Below the pieces are notes generated by a model. That model searched no databases. It saw nothing but the letters and a program-made list of their open reading frames with translations, and had not been told where the DNA came from. This document shows, in pieces, positions 17,223-26,618 of a stretch of DNA of 35,129 nucleotides (positions within the stretch are counted from its first letter, which is position 1; every line of letters begins with the position of its first letter). Both the position numbers and the translations under genes were made by a program. This DNA is from Burkholderiales bacterium (GTDB lineage Bacteria > Pseudomonadota > Gammaproteobacteria > Burkholderiales > Burkholderiaceae_C): assembly GCA_018969975.1 (NCBI GenBank), contig JAGWXI010000023.1, positions 1-35,129 of the forward strand, written 5' to 3'.

Positions 17223-18197
17223 ATGGCACAGTATCAAAATCTCTTTACCTCAGTACAGCCCGTTGGGCCCTTGCATGATGGCGTTGCTTTGCCCCGCGGG
17301 GACGACAAGCGAACAGGCAATCCCTTTCTATTTCACTTATTGGGAAGGCTTGGCAACGCACAGATCGGGCCTGTTTATTTAGGTACGCTTGGCGTTGCCT
17401 CGCTTGTTTTTGGCATAGCTGCCTTCAACATCATTGGCTTTAATATGCTGGCCTCGGTTGACTGGAATCCTATTCAGCTATTGCGTCAATTATTTTGGTT
17501 GGCGCTTGAGCCCCCACCTCCAGCCTATGGATTGGGTATTCCTCCTCTGGCCCAAGGGGGTTGGTGGTTAATTGTTGGATTCCTTCTAACAGTATCCATT
17601 CTGCTGTGGTGGGTGCGTACTTACCGAAGGGCTATACAACTTGGTTTGGGCACGCATATCGCCTGGGCCTTTGCCGCTGCAATATGGCTTTATCTGGTTT
17701 GCGGTTTCTTTCGTCCCATCATGATGGGAAGTTGGTCAGAGGCTGTGCCTTTTGGAGTTTTCCCGCATCTCGATTGGGTTTCTGCCTTATCGCTTCGATA
17801 TGGAAATTTGTTCTACAACCCTTTTCACTCTTTGTCTATTGTTTTCCTCTATGGCTCGGTTCTTTTGTTTGCCATGCATGGAGCAACAATTTTGGCGGTC
17901 AGCCGCTATGGAGGCGAGCGTGAGATTGAACAAATCGTAGACCGAGGCACTGCCTCGGAGCGGGCGGCATTATTTTGGCGATGGACGATGGGCTTTAATG
18001 CAACTATGGAGTCCATACACCGGTGGGCATGGTGGTTTGCCGTACTGTGTCCTTTAGTAGGCGGTATTGGTATTTTGTTGACAGGTACCGTCGTGGACAA
18101 CTGGTATCTGTGGTCGGCTAAACACCATGTGGTGCCTATGTATCCAATCAGTGGTCCGGCAGTTGTCGATCCAGCCATCTTGGGAGTAAAACCATGA
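17223..18197 (+). CDS. pufM: Photosynthetic reaction centre M subunit
   Basis: A 324-residue five-helix partner of PufL. Typical segments are [12 protein letters not shown] at the start, RNPFLF-like [40 protein letters not shown] with the chlorophyll-ligand histidines, and [19 protein letters not shown] with the quinone and iron site. ATG 17223 is preferred over an in-frame TTG two codons earlier because AAGGA (17210-17214) is 8 nt upstream. The stop overlaps the pufC start as ATGA. The long C-terminus fits species that carry a tetraheme PufC. Confidence 0.97.
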   Translation: MAQYQNLFTSVQPVGPLHDGVALPRGDDKRTGNPFLFHLLGRLGNAQIGPVYLGTLGVASLVFGIAAFNIIGFNMLASVDWNPIQLLRQLFWLALEPPPPAYGLGIPPLAQGGWWLIVGFLLTVSILLWWVRTYRRAIQLGLGTHIAWAFAAAIWLYLVCGFFRPIMMGSWSEAVPFGVFPHLDWVSALSLRYGNLFYNPFHSLSIVFLYGSVLLFAMHGATILAVSRYGGEREIEQIVDRGTASERAALFWRWTMGFNATMESIHRWAWWFAVLCPLVGGIGILLTGTVVDNWYLWSAKHHVVPMYPISGPAVVDPAILGVKP

Positions 18198-19213
18198 GAC
18201 TTATTTTTAAATTCTTACTTTTACTCATCACTGTAAGTTCTATAACGGGATGTGAGCGCCCCCCCATTGAAACTGTGCAAACCGGTTTTCGAGGGACTGG
18301 CATGGAGCAAATTTACAACCCACGAACGCTGATCAAGCAAGCTTCGCTGAATCAAGCGCCAGTTGCACTCGATGCTGCGTCTGAAGAGGGGCCTAAAGCC
18401 AAGCAGGTTTATCAGAACGTACAAGTATTGGGAGACTTGAGTGTTTCACAATTTACGCGTCACATGCTTTCGATTACGCAATGGGTGGCACCTGAGGCCG
18501 GTTGCGCTTACTGCCACAATTTAGAAAATCTTGCAGATGACTCTAAGTACACCAAGGTTGTTGCGAGAAGAATGATTCAAATGACGCAACGTGTGAACCA
18601 AGACTGGAAGTCGCATGTTGCTGAAACTGGAGTGACTTGCTATACATGCCATCGCGGAAACAACATCCCAGCCAATGTTTGGTTTGAACCAAAAGATCGT
18701 AAGTACGCCAATAGTGTGATGGGTAATCCAGCAGATCAAAACATAGCAACTCAGACCGTGGGTTTGACTTCATTGCCAATTGATCCTTACACCCCTTTCT
18801 TAAAAGACGATGCATCTATTAGGCTCAACGGCAATCAGGCCATGGCAGGAGTTGGCGCGAATGCCAATCGCGTATCTCTCAAACAAGCTGACTACACCTA
18901 TTCACTGATGGTGCATATGTCTGAGTCATTAGGTGTCAACTGCACCTACTGCCACAACACAAGAAATTTTCAGTCTTGGGAGGAGTCTCGACCACAGCGC
19001 GTAACCGCTTGGCACGGAATACGTATGGCTAGAGATTTGAATAATGACTACATTATTCCGTTGACTGAAAAATTTCCTGCTAGCAGGTTAGGACCTAAAG
19101 GTGATGTGGCCAAGGTCAATTGCACTACTTGCCACCAAGGCGCATACAAGCCACTGTATGGTGCTCCTATGGCAAAAGACCATCCAGAATTACAGGCCTT
19201 AGTGAAACCTTAA
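18194..19213 (+). CDS. pufC: Reaction-centre tetraheme cytochrome c subunit
   Basis: A 339-residue periplasmic lipoprotein that re-reduces the photo-oxidised special pair. A signal peptide ends in the lipobox SITGC, with the acylated Cys20. Four CXXCH heme motifs are at C104, C149, C250 and C310, in the usual pairs; methionines upstream can act as axial ligands. It is complete for the family. It is the last gene before a strong hairpin at 19221-19265, so it ends the crtE-pufC superoperon. Confidence 0.97.
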   Translation: MRLIFKFLLLLITVSSITGCERPPIETVQTGFRGTGMEQIYNPRTLIKQASLNQAPVALDAASEEGPKAKQVYQNVQVLGDLSVSQFTRHMLSITQWVAPEAGCAYCHNLENLADDSKYTKVVARRMIQMTQRVNQDWKSHVAETGVTCYTCHRGNNIPANVWFEPKDRKYANSVMGNPADQNIATQTVGLTSLPIDPYTPFLKDDASIRLNGNQAMAGVGANANRVSLKQADYTYSLMVHMSESLGVNCTYCHNTRNFQSWEESRPQRVTAWHGIRMARDLNNDYIIPLTEKFPASRLGPKGDVAKVNCTTCHQGAYKPLYGAPMAKDHPELQALVKP

Positions 19214-19220
19214 AGTTTGC

Positions 19221-19265
19221 AATACAAAATGTCTGCACCTCTAAAAGTGCAGACATTTTTGTATT
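19221..19265. terminator. Strong hairpin terminator after pufC
   Basis: AATACAAAATGTCTGCAC (19221-19238) pairs with the complementary strand at 19247-19265 around an 8-nt loop. The stem is about 18 bp with one bulged base, and the 3' arm holds a run of five T. It begins 8 nt after the pufC stop. crtA starts only 15 nt beyond it, so it must either leak or be followed by a promoter-less gene. Confidence 0.8.
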
Positions 19266-19279
19266 GAAAGTAGCGTTTG

Positions 19280-19984
19280 ATGACTTTAATTGCAGGCCAA
19301 GATCAACAAGTAGTTGTAGTGTTGTTAGCTGATATTGCACAAGAATTTAGATTATGGGGTTGGTCTTTAATTGCAAAAGGTTCAAAACCTTTCCAAGCTA
19401 TTCGCGGACTTCGGTTTTTAAAAGTACTCGGTAGTGGCCATGAGGGTGGCTTTAGTCTGCGGCCTAGTGGTTCAAGACAGGGGCTTTTTGCGGTTTTTGA
19501 TAACGCACACCATGCTGATGACTTTCTCGCGCATGCTGAAATCATGAAGTCTTATTTCGCCAGGGCTAATGAAATATGTCTGGTAAAAATGCAAACTTGG
19601 TCTTGCAAGGGAGCTTGGGACGGCACGTCACTTCTAATTACATCTCCTACACCAAGCACTGGTCCGGTGGCAGCGCTTACACGAGGATCGATCAGAATCA
19701 ATAAAGCAGCAGCTTTTTGGAGGCACGCACCAGCTACGCAAACTGCCCTAGAAAACGCAGATGGTTGCCAATTAGCCGTTGGTTTGGGGGAGGCGCCTTT
19801 TTTAAGACAGGCAACATTTACCTTGTGGGACAGCGTTGCTGCTATGGATGCCTATGCACGAACCGGTGCGCATTTAAAGGCTATTGGTGCTGCGACACAA
19901 CATGGCTATTTCTCGGAGTCCATGTTTGCAAGATTTACGCCCCAGGTTATAAAAGGTCGATGGAAAGACCGCTTGTATGGGTAA
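19280..19984 (+). CDS. crtA: Spheroidene monooxygenase
   Basis: A 234-residue O2-dependent enzyme that introduces the C2 keto group, turning spheroidene into spheroidenone. Family segments are FRLWGWSLIAKG, GLRFLKVLGSGHEGGFSLRPS (about 43-63), GLFAVFD and AALTRGSIR. ATG 19280 is preferred over a TTG one codon earlier; the Shine-Dalgarno is weak. It overlaps crtD by 8 nt. Its start is only 15 nt past the pufC hairpin, with no room for a full promoter between them. Confidence 0.92.
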   Translation: MTLIAGQDQQVVVVLLADIAQEFRLWGWSLIAKGSKPFQAIRGLRFLKVLGSGHEGGFSLRPSGSRQGLFAVFDNAHHADDFLAHAEIMKSYFARANEICLVKMQTWSCKGAWDGTSLLITSPTPSTGPVAALTRGSIRINKAAAFWRHAPATQTALENADGCQLAVGLGEAPFLRQATFTLWDSVAAMDAYARTGAHLKAIGAATQHGYFSESMFARFTPQVIKGRWKDRLYG

Positions 19985-21530
19985 TGCATTGCATAGCCCC
20001 AAGGTAGCTGTAATTGGAGCAGGCATTGGAGGTTTAGTAAGCGCATTACTTCTGGCGCACAAAGGATTGGATGTCACACTATTTGAGGCGTCTGATACGC
20101 CTGGGGGCAAAATTCGACAGGTGCATGTAGACGGTGTCGGCATTGATTCGGGACCTACTGTATTCACAATGCGTTGGATTTTTGACCAAATGCTCGCTGA
20201 GCTAGGAAGCTCATTAGAGAGCTTATTAGAGCTCGAGCCTTTAGGGATTTTGGCGCGACATGCCTGGGTTGGGACCGATGGGTATTTGGACTTGCATTCC
20301 GACAAAACGCTTTCTTTTGAATCAATTGCGCAATTTACTAACAAGCAAGAAGCAGTCAGATTTCTAGAATTTTGTAAGCAAACCCAAACCCTCTACAACA
20401 CATTAGAGAAGCCTTACATCAGAAGTGAAAAGCCAGATGTCATTTCTATGGTGAAAGACTTAGGTTTAGGGGGCCTGAGTGCTTTAGGAGGATTAGGTCC
20501 CTTTTCAAGCTTATGGCAGAGTTTAGGAAAGCATTTTCACGACCCCCGTCTACAACAACTTTTTGGTCGCTATGCGACCTATTGCGGATCATCACCGTGG
20601 TTAGCCCCTGCAACATTGATGCTGATTGCGCAAGTTGAAATGGATGGCGTCTGGTCGGTCCGAGGAGGGATGTTTGAAGTCGCCCGAGCATTAGCGGCCA
20701 TGGGCCAGACCTATGGCGTAACACTGCGCTATGGCAGCACATGTGAACGGATCATGTTGAAAAACGGCCAAGTGACTGGAGTTTGTCTTAAAGGTGGTGA
20801 AGTCTTTGCATCAGACTACGTAGTCTTTAATGGCGATGTCAACGCACTTTCACAAGGTTTGCTGGGTGAAGAATTGCGCCCTTCTTTTCAAATTCCAGCC
20901 CTTCGGGAACGTTCTCTTTCAGCCTACACCTTATCTATGCACGCGCAATCAAGTGGGTTTCCATTGGTTCGACACAATGTCTTCTTTGACAATGATTACA
21001 AAAGTGAATTCACTGATATTTTTCAAAATCGACGACTGCCTCAGTCAGGAACTGTCTATTTATGTGCGCAAGACCGTGACGATAGTGGCTTGCAGCAAAC
21101 ACCGCATGAACGTATTTTGTGTTTAATCAATGCTCCATCCGATGATGGTTTCAATACCTTGGCACAACCGGAGATCGAAAAATGCGAACTCAGTCGTCTA
21201 CAACATTTGCGTCAATGTGGCCTAGAGATACAGGCAAAGCCGCACCAAATAATTCGAACACTGCCGCAGGACTTTGCCCGTCTATTTCCGGGCAGTCAGG
21301 GCGCCCTTTATGGTCAGGCAACCCATGGATGGACATCGGCATTCCATCGGCCCTCAGCGAAAACCATGATTCCAGGACTCTATCTCACGGGGGGCAGCGT
21401 TCATCCGGGCCCTGGCGTTCCGATGGCAGCTATGTCGGGACGAATAGCGGCAGCGAGACTCATGGCAGACCGCGATTCAACCAGCAGGTCAAGCCGGGTG
21501 GTTATCTCTGGTGGTATATCGATGCATTGA
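19977..21530 (+). CDS. crtD: Hydroxyneurosporene/methoxyneurosporene C3,4-desaturase
   Basis: A 517-residue FAD-dependent amine-oxidase-fold desaturase that adds the C3-C4 double bond to 1-hydroxy or 1-methoxy carotenoids. The FAD-binding N-terminus VAVIGAGIGGLVSALLLAHKG (about 10-30) is followed by DTPGGKI and the CrtD-type DSGPTVFTMRWIFDQ (about 57-71). The C-terminal FAD segment GLYLTGGSVHPGPGVPMAAM ends the fold, with about 30 extra residues after it. The ATG lies inside crtA, in a different frame. At least 202 nt of its 3' end must be shared with crtC. Confidence 0.92.
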   Translation: MGNALHSPKVAVIGAGIGGLVSALLLAHKGLDVTLFEASDTPGGKIRQVHVDGVGIDSGPTVFTMRWIFDQMLAELGSSLESLLELEPLGILARHAWVGTDGYLDLHSDKTLSFESIAQFTNKQEAVRFLEFCKQTQTLYNTLEKPYIRSEKPDVISMVKDLGLGGLSALGGLGPFSSLWQSLGKHFHDPRLQQLFGRYATYCGSSPWLAPATLMLIAQVEMDGVWSVRGGMFEVARALAAMGQTYGVTLRYGSTCERIMLKNGQVTGVCLKGGEVFASDYVVFNGDVNALSQGLLGEELRPSFQIPALRERSLSAYTLSMHAQSSGFPLVRHNVFFDNDYKSEFTDIFQNRRLPQSGTVYLCAQDRDDSGLQQTPHERILCLINAPSDDGFNTLAQPEIEKCELSRLQHLRQCGLEIQAKPHQIIRTLPQDFARLFPGSQGALYGQATHGWTSAFHRPSAKTMIPGLYLTGGSVHPGPGVPMAAMSGRIAAARLMADRDSTSRSSRVVISGGISMH

Positions 21531-22402
21531 GTGACGATGGTGCGCATGGTCTCTCTTTGATAGCTTTTGTAGGTAGTGTTTTTTCTCCCTACTACGCCTT
21601 AGCACGAAAATTAAATGGAGGTGTAGCAGATCCCGAGAACTTTTGTGCATTAAATATTGCGCTATACGGAAAAGCAGGTAAGCGCTGGACGATGACTGAG
21701 CGAGGTGCAGGCCAAGTCAGTCGCGCAGCCGATTATTTTCAAATTGGACCCAGCAATATGCAGTGGCATGGCCAAGAATTAGTATTCAGTTGCGATGAGA
21801 TAGGTGCGCCCATTCCCAGGCGCGTGCGTGGCCGTGTAACAGTCCAGCCCAATGGCTTTGCTAACTTCACAACTTCCATTGACAACACCGGACTCCATCG
21901 CTGGAGACCGATTGCGCCTTGCGCGAGAGTGCAGGTCGAGTTTGAAAGTCCGAAAGTAAGTTGGAGTGGGCACGCGTACATGGATTCCAATGAAGGTGAC
22001 GAGCCTATAGACCAAGCTTTCCGTCAATGGGATTGGGCACGCGCCACCATGGCCAATGGTGATACCTGCGTTATCTACGATACGGCACCGCAAGATGGTG
22101 ACAGAAGATTAGTGGCTCAAAGATTCGCTCCCAGCGGTGAATCCTTTGGGTTTGAAACTCCTAAAAAATATTCCCTGAAACCATCGGCATGGAGGGTGGG
22201 GCGGAATTTTTACAGTGAATCCATTGATGCGCCCCAAATCATCAGTACGCTTGAAGATACGCCTTTTTATGTGCGTTCATTAATTGATACAGAACTTTTA
22301 GGTGAAAAACTCAGGGCAGTTCACGAGTCATTAGACATACCTCGCTTAGTTTCGCTACCTGTCAGATTAATGCTGCCATGGAGAATGCCGCGCAGGTGGT
22401 AG
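21329..22402 (+). CDS. crtC: Carotenoid 1,2-hydratase (hydroxyneurosporene synthase)
   Basis: Adds water to the C1-C2 double bond of neurosporene or lycopene. The conserved core begins PGGYLWWYIDALSDDG near base 21494, inside the crtD coding region, and continues with IAFVGSVFSPYY, NIALYG and FETPKKYSLKPSAWRVGR. The start is uncertain. No ATG or GTG lies in frame between 21329 and the core, so the gene begins at ATG 21329 (357 residues), at ATG 21182 (406 residues), or at a TTG such as 21557 that would cut the core. Rubrivivax-type CrtC is, as I recall, near 400 residues. It ends 9 bp from the convergent SDR gene. Confidence 0.88.
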   Translation: MDIGIPSALSENHDSRTLSHGGQRSSGPWRSDGSYVGTNSGSETHGRPRFNQQVKPGGYLWWYIDALSDDGAHGLSLIAFVGSVFSPYYALARKLNGGVADPENFCALNIALYGKAGKRWTMTERGAGQVSRAADYFQIGPSNMQWHGQELVFSCDEIGAPIPRRVRGRVTVQPNGFANFTTSIDNTGLHRWRPIAPCARVQVEFESPKVSWSGHAYMDSNEGDEPIDQAFRQWDWARATMANGDTCVIYDTAPQDGDRRLVAQRFAPSGESFGFETPKKYSLKPSAWRVGRNFYSESIDAPQIISTLEDTPFYVRSLIDTELLGEKLRAVHESLDIPRLVSLPVRLMLPWRMPRRW

Positions 22403-22411
22403 GTTGCGTTG

Positions 22412-23317
22412 TTAATCGTTTTTAGGATCTTTCATATGCGCCAAAAGTCTAGCGTGCTCCCTGGGTCCTACGCAGGAGGCTAGAGCCCCATCGCTTGCAA
22501 GGCCGGCTAAATAAATATTTTCAATCTCTGGAGTCACTTTGCGTAATGGGTATTCAGCTATTTTTAGGTGGAGTAATGAACGAAATACAAATAAATATTT
22601 CACCCACCCAGGCAACCAAATGCGTACCATCCTTTTCTCCATTCCGTTGGCGATTGATGCGGCTGCTGTTTCGGGCGTAATTTCTTTATTCAAAAGTCGT
22701 GGCATGGTGTTGCGTAATTTGATAAAACCAGGGTGTAGCGACCCTTCAGTAACTAGCGGCGTGCTTACCCAACTGGCATAAAAAACACCAACATCGACAC
22801 CGTGCGCTGACATCTCAATGCGGCACGAATTAGCTATAGCCTCCACCGCTGATTTACTTGCAGCATAGGCAGACATGAGCGGAGGGTGGGCAAACGAAGA
22901 AACCGAAGCGTTTATCAAAACATATCCACGATGTTGAATAAGCTCGGGTAGGGCAACATGCAAGGTATTGAATAAGCCCATGACATTGACTTCAACACAC
23001 CGCTTCCATGCCAATGGATCCATATGGGCTAAAGGTCCAAATGCAGCGATTCCAGCATTTGCAAAAACAATGTCAATACGCCCATAGTGGAGGATGGTTT
23101 GTCTTACTGCATCTTGGAGGGCATTGAGATCGGTGATGTCAGCAACAAAAGATGTCGTGCTATTGCCGCACTTTTGAGCCACACGAGCAAGTGGTGCACT
23201 GTCACAATCCACCAACACGGTAATGGCGCCTCTAGACATTACCTCTAAGGCAGTTGCTTCTCCTATGCCAGAGGCTGCACCTGTAATCAACACCACCTTA
23301 CCTGTGAGGGAGGACAA
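22412..23317 (-). CDS. Classical SDR-family oxidoreductase of unknown substrate
   Basis: 301 residues with a complete classical SDR core: TGAASGIG nucleotide-binding motif (residues 13-20), D60 in the VADIT adenine-ring segment, NAG (87-89), catalytic S140/S141, Y151 and K155 (YAASK). The C-terminus is extended by about 60 residues, with a hydrophobic stretch around WVKYLFVF. The start is a TTG at 23317: an in-frame stop lies three codons upstream, and SSLTGKVVLITG follows as in the family. It is the last gene of the leftward bchH-crtIB string. A role in carotenoid or tetrapyrrole metabolism is suggested only by position. Confidence 0.85.
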   Translation of the reverse strand: MSSLTGKVVLITGAASGIGEATALEVMSRGAITVLVDCDSAPLARVAQKCGNSTTSFVADITDLNALQDAVRQTILHYGRIDIVFANAGIAAFGPLAHMDPLAWKRCVEVNVMGLFNTLHVALPELIQHRGYVLINASVSSFAHPPLMSAYAASKSAVEAIANSCRIEMSAHGVDVGVFYASWVSTPLVTEGSLHPGFIKLRNTMPRLLNKEITPETAAASIANGMEKRMVRIWLPGWVKYLFVFRSLLHLKIAEYPLRKVTPEIENIYLAGLASDGALASCVGPREHARLLAHMKDPKND

Positions 23318-23343
23318 AATAAATTACCTGTTTATTGAAGTAT

Positions 23344-23796
23344 TTAAATTGATTTTCTAACCATGAAATACAGTATTGGTAGCAAAAGTAAAGTGGCACA
23401 AGCACCCGCTATTTGCCAAATACGCGAGAGCCTCCAATAGTCATCACCGATAACATCACTGGCTTTAAGTAATTTGCGTTGTTTGAGTTGTATGGGAACC
23501 AAGATAAATAACCAAATTAATCCAGAAATGGATACCAATATATTGGACCAGTGAATCCATGGGTGGGCTTCTGCAAGGCCTAGATTTGATGACATTTGGT
23601 AACCAGACCAAACAAGCCCTAGCGATCCTAGAAAAGTGAATAAAACATCCGTTATGAGCACCATACGATTACTGAACTCGATAACAGCATGATTTCTAGT
23701 GCGTTCAGCCATCAATGCCCAAACTCCGCTTACCACCACATTACCTAAAAAAAAACAGGCACAAAGTAAGTGAAGGAGTTTTAGATTACCTTCCAT
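23344..23796 (-). CDS. DUF2269-type small integral membrane protein
   Basis: 150 residues with four predicted membrane helices (about 5-25, 45-65, 80-102 and 127-146). KLLHLLCACFFLGNVVVSGVW near the N-terminus looks like the DUF2269 signature with its conserved histidine. The function is unknown. The ATG overlaps the end of orf65 by 11 nt, implying translational coupling. Related cluster maps often have tspO near crtB; this protein lacks the tryptophan/proline pattern of TspO, so that is rejected. Confidence 0.75.
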   Translation of the reverse strand: MEGNLKLLHLLCACFFLGNVVVSGVWALMAERTRNHAVIEFSNRMVLITDVLFTFLGSLGLVWSGYQMSSNLGLAEAHPWIHWSNILVSISGLIWLFILVPIQLKQRKLLKASDVIGDDYWRLSRIWQIAGACATLLLLPILYFMVRKSI

Positions 23797-23983
23797 CGTT
23801 AGTCCCAGGTGTGTGCGCAGTTTTGGCGTTATGGTTTGAATCTAGCGGGGTAGTTTCATGTGACTGGACTTGTTTTTGTGTCTCTTCACGTGATTTTTTT
23901 AAATCTCGAAATTGCCAATAAAAGAAAGCAACGCCAGCGGCAAGAATAATGAGAACCTCAACAAACTTCAAAGAAAAAGACAT
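23786..23983 (-). CDS. Small single-span membrane protein downstream of crtB
   Basis: 65 residues: one N-terminal hydrophobic helix (about 5-24, FVEVLIILAAGVAFFYWQF), then a charged helical stretch RDLKKSREETQKQ and a polar, low-complexity tail. I do not recognise a family; the layout recalls CcoQ/FixQ-like small subunits only in a general way. Its ATG directly follows the crtB stop (TAAATG) and its 3' end overlaps the DUF2269 gene by 11 nt, so it is a real member of the operon. Confidence 0.7.
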   Translation of the reverse strand: MSFSLKFVEVLIILAAGVAFFYWQFRDLKKSREETQKQVQSHETTPLDSNHNAKTAHTPGTNDGR

Positions 23984-25063
23984 TTATCGTGCAGTCCGCT
24001 CACGTTGTTCCAGCCGAGAAAATAAATCAACCATCCATTCAACCCGTTCGTCAAAATTTCTATTGGGAATTTTCCAAGGCTTTTGAATAGGAAACAGTTC
24101 ATGGTCCCGCTGGACAATATCGACTAAAAAAGTAATCGCTGGTACGGGGCTCAGCGGCACGGCAGGGATGGAAGGCGTTTTTAACAATATGGCAGTTGCA
24201 CGTGCAATCAAGAATAGTTTTCGCGACCCTGATACAACTGTGCGCCGATCCACAGAGTTCAACCCTTCGTGTTCGAGTTGTTTTCCAATTTCAGCATAGA
24301 CCAAGCGGGCAGCTTGAATTGCAGGACGGCAGTCTCTGGGTAATTCGGTGAGCCCAAATTCTCCTCTCCAATAAAGTACTTCAGCGCGCATCAATAAGCG
24401 CTTTGTGAAACTTGCGATTCGTGCGTCAAATACGGGTTCAGCAAGCCACTGATCTGGATCCATACCAATTTCGCGAAACCAAGAGCGAGGAATGTATAGC
24501 CTGGCGTTTCTTGCATCCTCACCAATATCTCTGGCAATGTTGGTAAGTTGCATTGCAACGCCTAACTCACAAGCGCGTGAGATAGCCGTTTCAGATGAGG
24601 CTCCCATTACCAAGGACATCATGGCGCCTACAGTTCCTGCAACTCTAGCTCCGTAGGCTTCGACATCTGCTAAGGTTTCATATTTTCTTCCCTGCGAATC
24701 CCACAAAAACCCATCTATCAAGGCTTCTATCAATCCGGCGGGTATTCCGTATCGGTGCACCACATAGTTCAAGGCTTGGTCAACATTGATGTCACTAGGA
24801 CGTCCGGCATAAATTTTCACAATGCGTTGCTTTAATTGGGCAACTGCAAGCAAAGGATCGATTCCGTTATCAATTGCATCGTCTGCTAGACGGCAAAACG
24901 CGTAAAGAGCTGTTGCTGGTGCGCGCAGTCGGATGGGTAGTAGCTTTGAGGCAGCAAAAAAAGATTTTGATCCGCCGCGCATCAATTCCACACAAGCATT
25001 TAGATCGAAGGTCTCTTCAACTGCAGTGGGGTTACGCGTTGTATCAATGGAAAGATTGGACAT
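23984..25063 (-). CDS. crtB: Phytoene synthase
   Basis: A 359-residue squalene/phytoene-synthase-fold enzyme that joins two geranylgeranyl diphosphates into phytoene. GGSKSFFAASKLLP (about 30-43) and YAFCRLADDAIDNG (about 54-67), with the first aspartate-rich motif, lie near the N-terminus. QLTNIARDIGEDARNARLYIP (about 172-192) holds the second. GAGGTGG lies upstream of ATG 25063. It overlaps crtI by 20 nt, which supports coupled production of the two enzymes. Confidence 0.95.
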   Translation of the reverse strand: MSNLSIDTTRNPTAVEETFDLNACVELMRGGSKSFFAASKLLPIRLRAPATALYAFCRLADDAIDNGIDPLLAVAQLKQRIVKIYAGRPSDINVDQALNYVVHRYGIPAGLIEALIDGFLWDSQGRKYETLADVEAYGARVAGTVGAMMSLVMGASSETAISRACELGVAMQLTNIARDIGEDARNARLYIPRSWFREIGMDPDQWLAEPVFDARIASFTKRLLMRAEVLYWRGEFGLTELPRDCRPAIQAARLVYAEIGKQLEHEGLNSVDRRTVVSGSRKLFLIARATAILLKTPSIPAVPLSPVPAITFLVDIVQRDHELFPIQKPWKIPNRNFDERVEWMVDLFSRLEQRERTAR

Positions 25064-26618
25064 GGGGAACCACCTCTTCTAGCATTTTTGCTGACATCAA
25101 CACACTAGGAACACCTGCACCAGGCTGGCTGCCAGCACCGACAAAATAAAGGCCTTGGATATCTTGACTACGGTTATGGGGTCGAAACCATGCGCTTTGC
25201 AAAAGAATGGGTTCAAGCCCAAATCCAGCGCCCTTATAGGACCACAAGCGGTCTTGAAAATCTTGCGGCGTGGTGACTTTAGACGTCACAACATGCTGTT
25301 TTAAATTCGGCAACACACTATCTTGCAAAACTGATGCGATAGCGTCTTGGTATTGATCTTTGACAGCATTCCAATCCGTACCACTACTGAGATTGGGCAC
25401 AACGGAGAGCGCATAAAAACTATCACAACCTTCGGGTGCAAGAGAGGGGTCTGTTGCAGTAGGGCGGTAAAGATAAAGACTGAAATCTTTGGCTAGCTTA
25501 TGGTTTTTAAAAATATCCTGCAATAGTCCTTTGTACCTTGGACCGAGAACCATCATGTGGTGTGGTACGTCTTGGTATTGCCTATTTGTACCAAAGTACC
25601 AAACAAATAATCCAGACGAATATTTACCATTTTCAATTCGTTTATCCGTCCAGTGCTTACGGAATTTTGAATCTACCAGATGTCGGTAAGTCCAAGCAGG
25701 ATCTGCATTACTTACCACTATATCTGCAGGTATGAATTCCCCGCTTGCTAATTCAACCCCTTTGGCATGACTTTCTTCCACCCGTATTTTGGTTACCGCT
25801 GCGTTATAGCGAATGGGGACAGATCGTTGCGCAAGCAATTTAACTAATTCAGTAACAATGGCACCGGTTCCACCAATCGCTGAATGAACGCCCCATTTTT
25901 TCTCTAACGAATGGATGAGCGAATAAATACAGGTTACTGAAAACGGATTTCCTCCAATTAAAAGGGGATGAAAACTCATGACGATGCGTAACTTTGGATG
26001 CTTGATATAACTGGCAACCATAGAATGGATAGACCGCCAAGCTTTCATTCTTGCCAAATTAGGGAGTGCTTTGATGACATCCCCAACGGTTTCGAATGGA
26101 ATCATTCCGAGCTCAACAAATCCAAGCTGAAAACATTTTTCAGAAGCTTGCATCAGTTGTTTAAATCCTGCAACATCACTTGGACTGATACTGGCTATTT
26201 GATGGAGCATTTCTGCTTCGTTATTGCTGTAATCAAAATGTGTTCCATCATCGAAACGTATCCGATAAAAAGGCGACATCAGGCGAAGGTCAATATGGTC
26301 TTTCATATCCTTGCCACACAAGGTAAAAAGCTCCTCAATCAGAAAAGGCAACGTGATAATGGTGGGGCCCGCATCGAAAGTAAATCCATCTTGTCGATGG
26401 ACATAAGCTCTTCCCCCTGGGGCGTCAAGCTTCTCTAACATTTGAACTTGATAACCTTTAAAGCTAAGTCGCAAAGCTGCCGCAAGGCCGCCAAAACCTG
26501 TACCAATAACAATGGCGATAGGCGATTTTTTTCTATCAGCCAAATCAGCTGAACCTGTGCCGTGCACAAGTGCATCACCACCAACAAGCGTATCAATAGA
26601 TTTGAAGAGACTTGTCAT
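25044..26618 (-). CDS. crtI: Phytoene desaturase (neurosporene/lycopene forming)
   Basis: A 524-residue FAD-dependent CrtI-type desaturase making neurosporene (three steps) or lycopene (four steps); the product cannot be told from sequence. The FAD-binding IVIGTGFGGLAAALRLSFKG (about 36-55) is followed by APGGRAYVHRQDGFTFDAGPT, and the C-terminal bacterial CrtI signature is GLYFVGAGSQPGAGVPSVLM. About 35 residues precede the FAD domain, a little more than usual, but ATG 26618 is the only start before it. It overlaps puhE by 26 nt. Confidence 0.95.
   Translation of the reverse strand: MTSLFKSIDTLVGGDALVHGTGSADLADRKKSPIAIVIGTGFGGLAAALRLSFKGYQVQMLEKLDAPGGRAYVHRQDGFTFDAGPTIITLPFLIEELFTLCGKDMKDHIDLRLMSPFYRIRFDDGTHFDYSNNEAEMLHQIASISPSDVAGFKQLMQASEKCFQLGFVELGMIPFETVGDVIKALPNLARMKAWRSIHSMVASYIKHPKLRIVMSFHPLLIGGNPFSVTCIYSLIHSLEKKWGVHSAIGGTGAIVTELVKLLAQRSVPIRYNAAVTKIRVEESHAKGVELASGEFIPADIVVSNADPAWTYRHLVDSKFRKHWTDKRIENGKYSSGLFVWYFGTNRQYQDVPHHMMVLGPRYKGLLQDIFKNHKLAKDFSLYLYRPTATDPSLAPEGCDSFYALSVVPNLSSGTDWNAVKDQYQDAIASVLQDSVLPNLKQHVVTSKVTTPQDFQDRLWSYKGAGFGLEPILLQSAWFRPHNRSQDIQGLYFVGAGSQPGAGVPSVLMSAKMLEEVVPHVQSFH

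Noticed and set aside
23344-23796. TspO-like sensor, as seen near crtB in other purple bacteria
   Set aside because: The protein has four rather than five helices and lacks the Trp/Pro-rich TspO pattern; it fits DUF2269 better.
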